From Artemisia argyi (taxonomy: Eukaryota; Streptophyta; Magnoliopsida; Asterales; Asteraceae), in NCBI GenBank assembly GCA_030686995.1, contig CM060695.1, forward strand, positions 96,500,871-96,564,870: 64,000 nt of DNA. Reading direction: 5' to 3'. Below the pieces are notes generated by a model, which was not told the DNA's origin, searched no databases, and was given only the letters and a program-made list of their open reading frames with translations. This document shows, piece by piece, positions 25,140-34,545 of the stretch. Both the position numbers and the translations under genes were made by a program. Each line of letters begins with the position of its first letter. The stretch's first letter is position 1.

Positions 25140-26102
25140 TTAAATGTACACCCAAATTGCCTTATCTTACCTTGTATGTACTCATTTTTAGTGCATTATT
25201 GTTATTTGTTAAACCCTTTTTCAATTGTCTAATTGGTTACATGGTTGCTAAGTCGAGTCATATCTTGTAAATACAGTTTTGGGATGATTGGGACTCTTGG
25301 ATAAAAGTACTAATTGTTATGAAGTAATGGGATGAATGTCACAGTATTACCCCCATATGTGTGTTGAAATTTAAGTACTCTAAGTGTTTAATTTTCTTAA
25401 TTCGGGTCATTAATTAGTTATGTGTAGAATATGTAAAAGTTCAAGTGTAGGGAGGAAGCGAGCTCCCTTTGATGTATTATTTTGGATGGTAGAGCAAGAA
25501 TGTATGAAAAAAATCGAAAAAGAAAAAAATGAAAAAAATATACGGGCTACCATCCGCGTCTTTTATTTATGTTTAAGTCAAAATAGTATCTTGAAAAATA
25601 CCAAAAAGAATTTGTAGTTAGCATAGTTGAGTCGAGTCTTGGCTTAGCAACGCCTCTTTGTACATGTAATTGACCAAGATAATTGACTTGCCACCAGTAA
25701 AATTCCCTTTATCCAACAAACCATGTTTTCCATACCCTTACACCTAACGTTACAACCCTTTAAAAGACCTCTTTGATAGTTTATCCTAGGTGCTTACGCC
25801 AACGTGCTGGAGGTTTGATCCTTTCCCAAGCCTATGGTATTCTATGTGCTATGACAAGTAGAGAGTGTTACATTTTCCTTTTCCATATGTGTTATATAAC
25901 TTTATACACTCGAGAGATGTAAGAATCCAAACACTTATTGTGAGGTGCTAGTATATAATTTTTGTGCTTGTTTTGAGTAACGTGGAACAATTGTATGTTG
26001 TAATTACTTTTATATTAATGTTAAATGACCCCTAACCTGTAAATTGATTAGAATAAAAGCTCATTTGCTTAAGGACAAGCAAATCCCAAGTGTAGGGATA
26101 TT
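25140..26102 (+). mobile_element. 3' internal remnant of a Ty3/gypsy element
   Basis: Non-coding 3' region of the element whose LTR starts at 26103. The end reads TTTGCTTAAGGACAAGCAAA, then AAGTGTAGGGATAT, a pattern commonly seen just before the 3' LTR of Athila/Tat-type elements, where the purine-rich part is the polypurine tract. No gag or pol is left. Confidence 0.55.
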
Positions 26103-28449
26103 TGATAAGGATTTATTTGATACCTTTTTTAAGGGGTCATTTAAGCCTAAAATCATGTTTATATGATGAAATATTGCCTCATATTGTTTCTTTTTGCATT
26201 TTAGGTACTTGGGACGCGAATTCTAGGATTTTGGAGCTTTTTGGGCTAAAAAAATGAAGAAAACAACAAAGTCGCGAAAAATCGTCAGAAATAAGGCCTG
26301 ACGGCGTCACGTTATACTTTGTGACGCCATCACTTGGAGTTTTGGAGCTGGAAGATTTTACACACGTCGCTTCAAAAAAAATTGAGAAGATTACAACCTG
26401 ACGGCGTCAGGTGCATTTCAAGGAATGGAGTCACGTTTTAAGTTTGTTAGAGACGTCTCAGAAAAGTTTATAAAGGACGGCATCAACCCTAAGCTGACGG
26501 CGTTAGAAGTTAATGAGTGACGGCGTCAGAGCGGCTACTTGCACAAGACGAAAATCTAAACACGGCGGTCTGACGACGTCAGGACCTATAACCTGACACC
26601 GTCAGCTTTGTAATTCTATATATAGTTTTCGATTTTTATTCATTAAGTGTGACACTTTTGGAGACAAAACCCTAGACGAATTTTACAGCTCTTGTAAGGC
26701 TTTTATAGCCTCTTTTCATCCGTGTTTCATTGAAGTTAAGTATTCCTTTAATCATTCAATATGTCTGTGTTGTTTGATTACATGTTTATCTTTTCTTCTC
26801 TCTAACACGATAGCTTAAATTCCTTTATGTTTGCTTAGATGTAATGAAACCTAGTTATTAATTATTGATGCGTTGTCTATTGTTTAGTTGGTTGCTTCAC
26901 GTTAGGCTAAGAAAACTGGCTAATTTCTTTATGTAACTAGCTTGACGTCTTAGACAGTGTTGTAAATATCGGTCTTGGCGGCCGATATATCAGTGATATA
27001 TCGCTTATCGGTGGTCGACCGATACGATATTTCACTTATCGGTCAAAAAAATCGGTTTGGTCAAAATCGGTCAAAATCGGACCTCGGCGGTCAAAATCGG
27101 ACCTTTGTCGACTCCACCTCCGGCGACTTTACCTCCGGCGCCTCCACCACAAGTAAGATATTTTCTGGTAGGGACGGGGAGGATTGGATTTCCGGCGAAG
27201 ATGGAGGACCATAAGCATCGGAGAAGATGATATAAAAGATGATCTTAAATAAAAGAAGGATTTAAGACTGAAAAAAAAATCACCGGATAAATGATCAGAA
27301 ATAAGCATCGGAGAAGATGATATAAAAGATGATCTTTTGCATAAAAGGAGGTTGAAGGGTTATGGTGTGTCAGATTCTTTTTTCTTTTTGGTGATATAAA
27401 AGATGATCTTTTGCATAAAAGTAAGATATGTCACGTGGGTTGTTGACTATTGGTTAGGTTAGGGTACTTCACTTTTTTATTTAGTGTACTTTGTATTTTT
27501 ATAATTTGTTATAACATTTTATTTGTAAACTAAATGTAGTTTTCAGAATAAGATAAAGAGGATTTGGCTTCTCATAGTTTTTATATGTAATCAGTTTCAT
27601 TAAATATGTTTAAATTTGTTTAGCATTAATGTGTTTTTTATTAATAAAAAATTTAGTTTTAGTTAAATGTGTGGTTATTGACTTATTTTGTTAGGATATT
27701 ACTAATATTTATTTTTTAAAAATAATTTTCTTTATAATTTATGGTATCCGATATATCACTGATATATCACCGCCATATCGGTCTTGGCGCTTGGCGGTGG
27801 TCGACCGCCGAGGTACCGCCGAGCGATATTTACAACACTGGTCTTAGAAAACATAATCGTAGGTGCACTATGGTTTTTCTCGTTGTATTTACTGCATGAG
27901 TTGATGTTGATGATCCTACGATAGCTTAATTAACTTAAGGTTGTAGGAGAAACTGATACTCATAGAGTAGGGGAATGTTGCACACCCCCACGACTGGTAT
28001 TAAAGGATACAGTGCTTCAGCTACAACAAACGATGTGGCAATTCAACAATTCAATAAGATAACTATTGAGTAATTAAATCTAAGTAAACACGTTTTTCTC
28101 ACTATAAGAGTTCACCATATTTACTTTTCCTGTTATTTTAATTTTTGTTTATTAAAAGTAGTTTTTGGGTTAGATGCTTAACAACTAATTCCGCCCTTGC
28201 CTCCAAAAACCGAGATCTTAACTTGCTTTCATAAAATATAAAAATACTAAAAGAATCATCCCTCACCTTTAGGCTTAAATCGATATACACTTCAACCTAA
28301 CGACACTATTCCCTTAGTGAACGATCAATCCTCCGGATTTACTTTATACTACACTATAACGATCAGGTACACTGCCTGGAGGATTGCAAATTTTTTTGAG
28401 ATCCCTTGAAAAGTAAAACTCCTTGTAATGTTTGCAATATCTCGCATCA
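26103..28449 (+). mobile_element. Ty3/gypsy LTR, interrupted by a hAT element
   Basis: Starts TGATAAGGAT just after a purine-rich tract and ends GCATCA. Its terminal 550 bases align block by block with 15594-16792, including CGATCAGGTACACTGCCTGG. It carries about eight variants of the palindrome TGACGGCGTCA between 26300 and 26610. A TATATATAG box near 26618 could be its promoter. The hAT element at 26955-27840 lies inside; without it the LTR is about 1.45 kb. Confidence 0.7.
26955..27840. mobile_element. Non-autonomous hAT transposon, 886 bp
   Basis: Flanked by a perfect 8-bp target duplication GTCTTAGA (26947-26954 and 27841-27848). Terminal inverted repeats start CAGTGTTGTAAATATCG and are identical for 17 bases. 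Subterminal DNA carries several GGTCAAAATCGG and GGCGGT-type repeats, as hAT ends often do. A 36-bp direct repeat lies at 27211-27246 and 27301-27336, with a third partial copy at about 27392. No transposase is encoded. The related LTR at 16163 shows the site without the insertion. Confidence 0.92.
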
Positions 28450-28558
28450 CTAACACATTAGGTTATGATTCCCCCACATGTTAACCCAAGGCTGGTGCTC
28501 ACCGTAATCCTATCAATTTGTGTGCATCGTGATGACGTGGAGTAGTTTCATTGATTTA

Positions 28559-28606
<48 letters not shown>

Positions 28607-29313
28607 GTGAATGGAGTGCACCTGACTTGGAGTGCGCAACCAAGTTTTGCCTCGACACGTGGGACCAACTTTGAGCATGCATAGAAGGAGCGCACCTAGC
28701 TGGATGCGCACATGGCTTGTTTGCTTGAACATGGAACCGAGCGCACATGCGCACAAGCATGGTGCGCGCGTGCTTGTGTGGCATTTTACTATTTGTCATA
28801 AACTTGATTAAATGAAGCGCAAAGGAAAATATCGGGTGTGCGGCAAAGCATGCCAAGACCATGCGCGTATGGTATGCGCACACGCATTAGCCAGGTGGAG
28901 CCTTCCGATTTGTTATATTTAAAAGGATCACAATTTTATATTTCCTCGGTACTTGCTTTAAAAACTTGTTTTAAGAAAATAAGAAATTTTGATGTTTTGA
29001 TTGGTTAAATATGAAATTTTGATTTTTGATGAGGCACGTGTGGTCTATTTAACGCAATACGAATTAGATGGCCGTTGGGAGGTCAGATTTTCTTTATACG
29101 TATGAAACATGGTTGCAGTTCGACACAACATAAACAAAAGACAACGCCACTGCTAAGACAAAACCCAAAATATTATAACCAACTTGTTAAATAATCCAAC
29201 TCTCACAGGCTTAGGCTTACAAACGACATAATCTTATGAATATTTTGTTTTCAAATTAAAGATCCAATACAAAAGAAAAAGATAACCAGCCACCTATTCT
29301 GCCCCAATATTTC
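28450..29313. other. Intergenic DNA with poly(A) run
   Basis: 28562-28605 is a run of 44 A. It is followed to about 28890 by a stretch rich in TGCGCA, GCGCAC and related motifs, unlike its A+T-rich surroundings. No gene recognised. Confidence 0.6.
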
Positions 29314-30952
29314 TTACTTCTTCTCAATGAGCTTCTCGATCAAATCCGCTGCATCCTGAACGGTAGCAATGCTCTGGGCACTTTCTTCTTCAACGCTGAT
29401 TCCGAATTCTTCTTCAAGTCCCATCACAATCTCAACCTGTATACACAAATATGAAGCATTAATGTAATCAATCGACTCATGTTTGGTAGCCTTGGTAGCC
29501 TAGTTGATCCAGTATTTTCTTGTTATAATAAAAATCAATATAAGCATTAAACATTTAACCCAGGCATTAAGAGCTAATCACTTATCTAGAATGATTGAAT
29601 AAATGTCAATAAAAGTACGATGGGCAAGTTGTGTAGGTAAAAACAAGTTTCGTTAATAAACAATTAATTAGTGTGACGTTTATGATCACAATCACTATAT
29701 TTGACATGTTCTCTAGCTAAATTGTTCTATATATATCCCCTTTCAAATAAAACACAATTCAAATAAAAAATAATAATTCAAATAAAAAAAATTATAATAA
29801 GTAAATGATGTAATGTAAAAATGTGTTAGTTATTAGCTACAACCACAACTGTAAACTCCCATCAACATAGAAGACCACAATTTAGCTTAAAAATAATACC
29901 GTATCAAGAGAATCAGCTCCGAGTGAAGCAAACTTGGATTCTCCGGTTACAGCAGACTCTGCTGGTAGTGCCAACTGCTTCCTAACAATGCCGCAGACCT
30001 TGTCCAAGGTCTCGGGTGTTGCCTGATAAAAGTTGAAATAATCAGTTACCTTACATATTTTCATGAGAAATGTTTATAACTTACCCATAGATGATACATA
30101 ATTAACAAAAACTATGATACAACTACGAGCCAATTTGCATGCTTTCTTTTTTATTTACTAAATTTGATTCAATAGACCATTTTGTATCTTTATACTATAT
30201 TATCAAAATATGATCAACAAACTATGCCATTGAACATGTAATAAATCGCAACAATAGGTAAAACATTACCTATCAGATACAAATTTCAATTTTAGGATTA
30301 TGTTACTGATAACGATAAATGCTTTTAATCTAATGATTGGTTCATCTACTTTTCTTAGTTAACAATATTTAAGTTTGAAAATTCACAAGTTTAAACACAA
30401 GGGTAAAAGATATACCGCACAAGAAATGCGGAAACGTGACGGGGCAGAACCCATTTTAAGCGATGGGAAGGATTTCCCATTGATAGCAAGTGACACTGCG
30501 TTCGAACCACGGGTAAGTACCTGTCAACACAGCAATAATCTTAGCACACAACAAATTCAAATAAAAGCTAAATCTTATGACATAATTATAAGTTAAATCA
30601 GTGTACTACAATGTTGATTTGAATAAAAGATAAGTAGTAGTTATTTTAAATTTCTTAATCCTGCGATCACAAAATGATAGATAAACCATCAAATCCAACA
30701 AAATCATATCAAAATTACATAATTAAAAACAGGGTTTAAGAAAACTTTATAATGAAAATGTGAAAATTTTATTAAAAATCTCCAAGATTTGTATAATTAC
30801 ATCAAGATCAAATTAATAACAAACAGAATCATATGAAAATCAGATCAGAAAATGTAAAAACAATAGTTCAAAATGCAATCAAGATGAACCTGATTAGGCT
30901 TATGGCATGAAAGAGAAGCCATCAAAGTAGAAGAAGCCATTGAAGAAGCCAT
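29314..30952 (-). CDS. ACP: Acyl carrier protein, plastid type, four exons
   Basis: Carries growing acyl chains on a phosphopantetheine arm during plastid type II fatty-acid synthesis. Exons in minus order are 30890-30952, 30416-30520, 29900-30022 and 29314-29436. All three introns fit GT...AG at phase 0, and joining them gives 137 residues ending EKLIEKK. The first 56 or so residues (starting [16 protein letters not shown], with SINGKSF-like [12 protein letters not shown] and RISCA) are a typical chloroplast transit peptide. The mature part starts near TPETLDKV. The attachment serine is residue 94 in GADSLDT, exactly before the last intron. Length and motifs match plant plastid acyl carrier proteins, with no missing residue. 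I chose ATG 30952; a second in-frame Met four codons later is also possible. Confidence 0.96.
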
Positions 30953-31036
30953 TGAAGAAAATGAGAGATCTGAAAGATTTGATGAAAACAAAGAAAGGTA
31001 GAGAAAAGGGAGCGAGGAGCACGAAGAGTGTGAAGT

Positions 31037-31046
31037 CTATTTTATA
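31037..31046 (-). promoter_or_regulatory. Candidate TATA box of the acyl carrier protein gene
   Basis: Minus TATAAAATAG, about 85 bases before the ATG at 30952, followed by a purine-rich leader. Confidence 0.7.
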
Positions 31047-31495
31047 GGAATACAAGGGTTTATAGTTTGTATCGAAATTTTTGGACTGTTTGGTTACCTG
31101 TTTTATTTCATTTCTTTCTTTCTTTTACAAAATATAGTATAACCCTCAAGGCCTCAAGCTCAACAACTAACTTGCAACTAGACACTTACCTATATTAATT
31201 GTACATGGTGAGAAGAATAGCAAAAGTGATGGATTATTATTAAGATATAAACATTCACTGCATACATACATAGCCTTTAGAGCTGCGTTTAGCAATTTTT
31301 CTTAAATTATATACCAAAATACATGAACTTTAGTTTATGTCTGATTTTGTTTAAGAAAAGAGTTTTTTCAAAACAACAAACAACATAATTTACATACCAA
31401 AATACATGACACAACATGGATTGTACCGGAACATGTATGTATAATTTGTATACGAATACCGGTATGTGACAGTGCATTAGTAGTTTGTTAATATT
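31047..31495. other. Upstream region of the acyl carrier protein gene
   Basis: A+T-rich with no gene. It probably contains the rest of the promoter. No specific element is supported beyond the TATA box. Confidence 0.5.
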
Positions 31496-31673
31496 GAACA
31501 AGGATTCTCTCAAGTTGTAAATACAACTTGAGTCAAGTTAGGGTATTATGAGCCATTGGATTTGATCCAATAGCTCAAATCAAAAGAACTTCTTTTGATT
31601 TGAGTCTTTGGATCAAATCCAATGGCTCATAATGCCCTAACTTGACTCAAGTAACTTGATACAATCCTAACCC
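31496..31673. mobile_element. Mutator-type foldback MITE, 178 bp
   Basis: A nearly perfect palindrome (arms about 31526-31588 and 31589-31652, containing ATTGGATTTGATCCAATAG and its mirror). It is flanked by a perfect 9-bp duplication GTTAATATT at 31487-31495 and 31674-31682. A 9-bp duplication with long inverted arms fits Mutator-like elements. It sits about 450 bases upstream of the acyl carrier protein TATA box. Confidence 0.85.
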
Positions 31674-31682
31674 GTTAATATT

Positions 31683-32220
31683 AGGGGTTCGTATAATTTT
31701 AAAGAGTGTTTGATAGTTGTTGTAGGGGTGAGCATGAGGATGGTGGGGCGGTTTCATGTTATAACCAAAAATCAAACCGTATATTTTGGATTTTGATAAC
31801 TACAAACCGTTTGGTTTGGGTTTTCATTTTAGGTTTTTGACATTGAATCTGTTCGGTTTCGGTTTATTTCTATTTTTTCATACTAGACAACAAGCAAGTT
31901 TTCAAGAAAAATCTTTTATATAATAAAATAAACCCCTATTGGGAATTTTACATTTCAAAAAAATCAATTCATGCCTGATTTAGTAATAATTTTATTAAAA
32001 AAAGATTATTTTCTTATTAGGTAATATTTTATATTTATTCATAACACAAGTAGAAGATAAATACAAAAAATATAGATAAAATATTTTTTAAAAAAAAGAT
32101 TATTTATTTTATATTTATCCGCAACACAAGTAAAAGATAAATACAAAAAATATAGATAAGATGCAATTAATAATAGGATTAAAATTTTTAAATAATTATT
32201 TCAAAAAATTAAAAAAAAAA
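31683..32220. other. A+T-rich repeat DNA
   Basis: Starts with GGGGTGAGCAT and GGTTTCGGTTT-like sequence common in dispersed plant repeats. It contains a direct duplication of about 37 bases (near 32043 and 32122, with the shared part AGATAAATACAAAAAATATA). Probably the body of the element ending at 32246. Confidence 0.5.
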
Positions 32221-32246
32221 CGCACGTGCGCGGGCATTATAACTAG
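32221..32246 (+). mobile_element. Helitron-like 3' terminus
   Basis: A short GC palindrome CGCACGTGCG is followed 12 bases later by CTAG and then T, the arrangement of a Helitron 3' end. The 5' TC end could not be identified, so the element's size is unknown. Confidence 0.5.
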
Positions 32247-33938
32247 TATCTTTAAAAAAAATATCAATAGTAGCTTAATATTCAACAGTTCAAATATGTG
32301 AAATAAAGTAGGAAACAACCAAACAAGAATCTAAAATATAAAAATGCATGTCTTTGCGTTTTTCCTTCACAAAAGCATTCAATGAACACTATTGTTTAAA
32401 AACAAAGATATACGAGGCAATATACAACCCGTGCGATGCACGGGCTGCTTGTTGAATAACTATGTATTTTTATTCCGTAATGTTGAAGCAGACGTAACAT
32501 ATGAAAGTTGATTGTTATAGATTATTTATTTACGTGATAAATAAAAATAATAATAATAAGTTTTAAGCATTTTTTTGAAGTTTAGAATGTTAAAGGTAAT
32601 GTATTGTGCATAGATGGGTTGTTTTATATACAATGTATAAATGAGGGGTTTACATCGCAAGTTTTAAGTATTTTTTTTGAAGTTTAGGATGTTAATGGTA
32701 ATGCATTATGCATAGAGGGGTTGTTTTATGTCCAATGTTTATGTAATGTATTGTATTTATTTTAGTTTATTTGATTGTGATGTTATCATAACTTTTGTAT
32801 TTAAATTAGTTTATTTGCATTAAAAATTACAATTAAAATAGTCTTTTCACATGTAATCTTTTAATATGAATAAGTTACATAAATTTTTTTGTTGCCTATC
32901 GGGACAAAATCGTGTATGACTTAACACATATTATATCCCGTACATGGAATCAAAACATTGTTTGTGACTATAAAAGTTGCTCCAATGTAACTATGTGTAG
33001 CATGAGACAATTGTAGCTTACTAACTAACCCGTGCGATGCACAAATGTTATATTTAATTGTTCAACATGTAATATTTACCTGTCAGCCCTACGTATATTT
33101 TTTAAAATCAATTGTTGTTTATCATAGAATCATTCCCCACCCGATTTGCAAGGTGGAAATCTCTCTTTTTCTGGTGAAAAGACAAATGAAATTTCATGTT
33201 AATTATAAGTTGCACTGTCACATATGAGAATGAACTGATAAATCCTTAAGATTTTAATTACATGTTGACCAGTGTGGTCATAATCAGTATCATGTTGACC
33301 CGAATACATGTTGACCCGTGTGGTCATATTCAGCTTTGAAACAACCCGACTTTCTTGACAGCACAACTTTGTCATAAATTTAAGTATCGATTTTGCTATT
33401 GACTTGATTGTTTATTATTTGAACTAAAAAGATAACATATTGTAATAATGTTATTTACTATTTTGATAGGCCTTAATATGTTATTTATCATAATCAGTAT
33501 CATGTTGACCCGTGTGATCATATTCAATATCATGTTGACCCATGTGGTCAAATTCAACTTTGAAACAACCCGACCTTCTTGACACCACAACTTTGTCTAC
33601 AACATCAATGCACGGTCTTTTGGTTGAATATAATCATTGTTACCTCTTATATTTCTTTTTCTTTTTCTTATCTATTTATTTTTATAACTACTTAGTTTAA
33701 CACCCGTGTAATACATGGGTTGTTAAAAAAAACTTTAATAAATTAAACAATGATAAATTAACGTATACTCTATTAATTAAAATTTATGTTTGTGTAAAAT
33801 ATCAACCAACTGTAACTTTTTTTTATTTATTCAAATTTGTGCGAAAAATGTTAACATATGCAACGAAAAAAGCACAATTCATTACTCCAAAATACGAAAA
33901 GCCGCTACATTTCTCAAGAAGTATATAAAAACACACAC
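32247..33938. other. Dispersed repeat DNA with CCCGTGCGATGCACGGG motifs
   Basis: No gene. A 17-base hairpin CCCGTGCGATGCACGGG lies at 32428-32444, with degraded relatives near 33028 and 33705. A roughly 110-bp direct repeat with CATGTTGACCC and TTGAAACAACCCGAC lies at about 33259-33373 and 33487-33597. Confidence 0.6.
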
Positions 33939-34040
33939 TCGTCTAGCTAAATATCCATCAAGCCAATCCGTTACCGCTACAGCAATAAATATACCAGTCG
34001 TAATTGTCGTCCTTAACTGACTATCCATATAAAAAGTTAA
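33939..34040 (-). pseudogene. Fragment resembling a phosphatidylglycerophosphate synthase exon
   Basis: The minus strand encodes 34 residues (LTFYMDS..., then ITTGIFIAVAVTDWLDGYLARR). These match the start of the CDP-alcohol phosphatidyltransferase motif DGX2AR as found in plant CDP-diacylglycerol-glycerol-3-phosphate 3-phosphatidyltransferase, the enzyme of phosphatidylglycerol synthesis. A GTGTGT follows the last Arg codon, as a donor site would. The rest of the motif (the Gly/Asp half) and all other exons are absent, so it cannot be functional. It is probably a gene fragment captured by one of the mobile elements here. Confidence 0.65.
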
Positions 34041-34545
34041 CCAACCAAACAAAAGCAATACATTTGCTTTAAAAACAAACAATTTAAATAAATCTAAAAA
34101 ATGAAACACATACTGATAATTAAAATGAGAAGAACAAATGACTTGGTCAATAATAATGAATGGTAACTAATTATGTTGATTTAAAAAATTGTTGACACAA
34201 AAAGAAAAAAGATTAATAAAACTACACTAATGGTAAAATTACATTTTCAAAACATTAACTTTATTATAAATCATCGAGAAACCGATTTCTACCCCCTACA
34301 TTAGAACTACTATTATATCTAAACAACATGTCTGACTAAATTTTTAACTGAATTTTTTTTCATATATGACTATAAATATATCGTACAATAATCATCTCTT
34401 GCTTCATAAATTTACCATGCCACAACATTTTATTTTGCACCGGAGGTCCCTAAAAGATAATAAAAGCCTACCACTATTCATCTTCTTCATTTTTTTTCTA
34501 AACCTAAGAATAACATCACATCTCTCCTTTCTCTCTTGCGCCGCC
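34041..34545. other. A+T-rich DNA left of the Athila insertion
   Basis: No gene recognised. The last 100 bases become pyrimidine-rich and end CTTGCGCCGCC. They continue at 49863 as CCGCCGCCGGCCACC once the Athila element is removed. Confidence 0.6.

Noticed and set aside
26975..27214. 79-codon open frame inside the hAT element
   Set aside because: It is made of the subterminal repeats (GGTCAAAATCGG units) and has no transposase motif.
28562..28605. Poly(A) run as the tail of a processed pseudogene or LINE
   Set aside because: No coding or element sequence is recognised on either side in the matching orientation.
30375..30596. Plus-strand open frame of 73 codons across the acyl carrier protein gene
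   Set aside because: It is antisense to exon 2 of the acyl carrier protein, whose minus-strand reading fits the family and splice sites.
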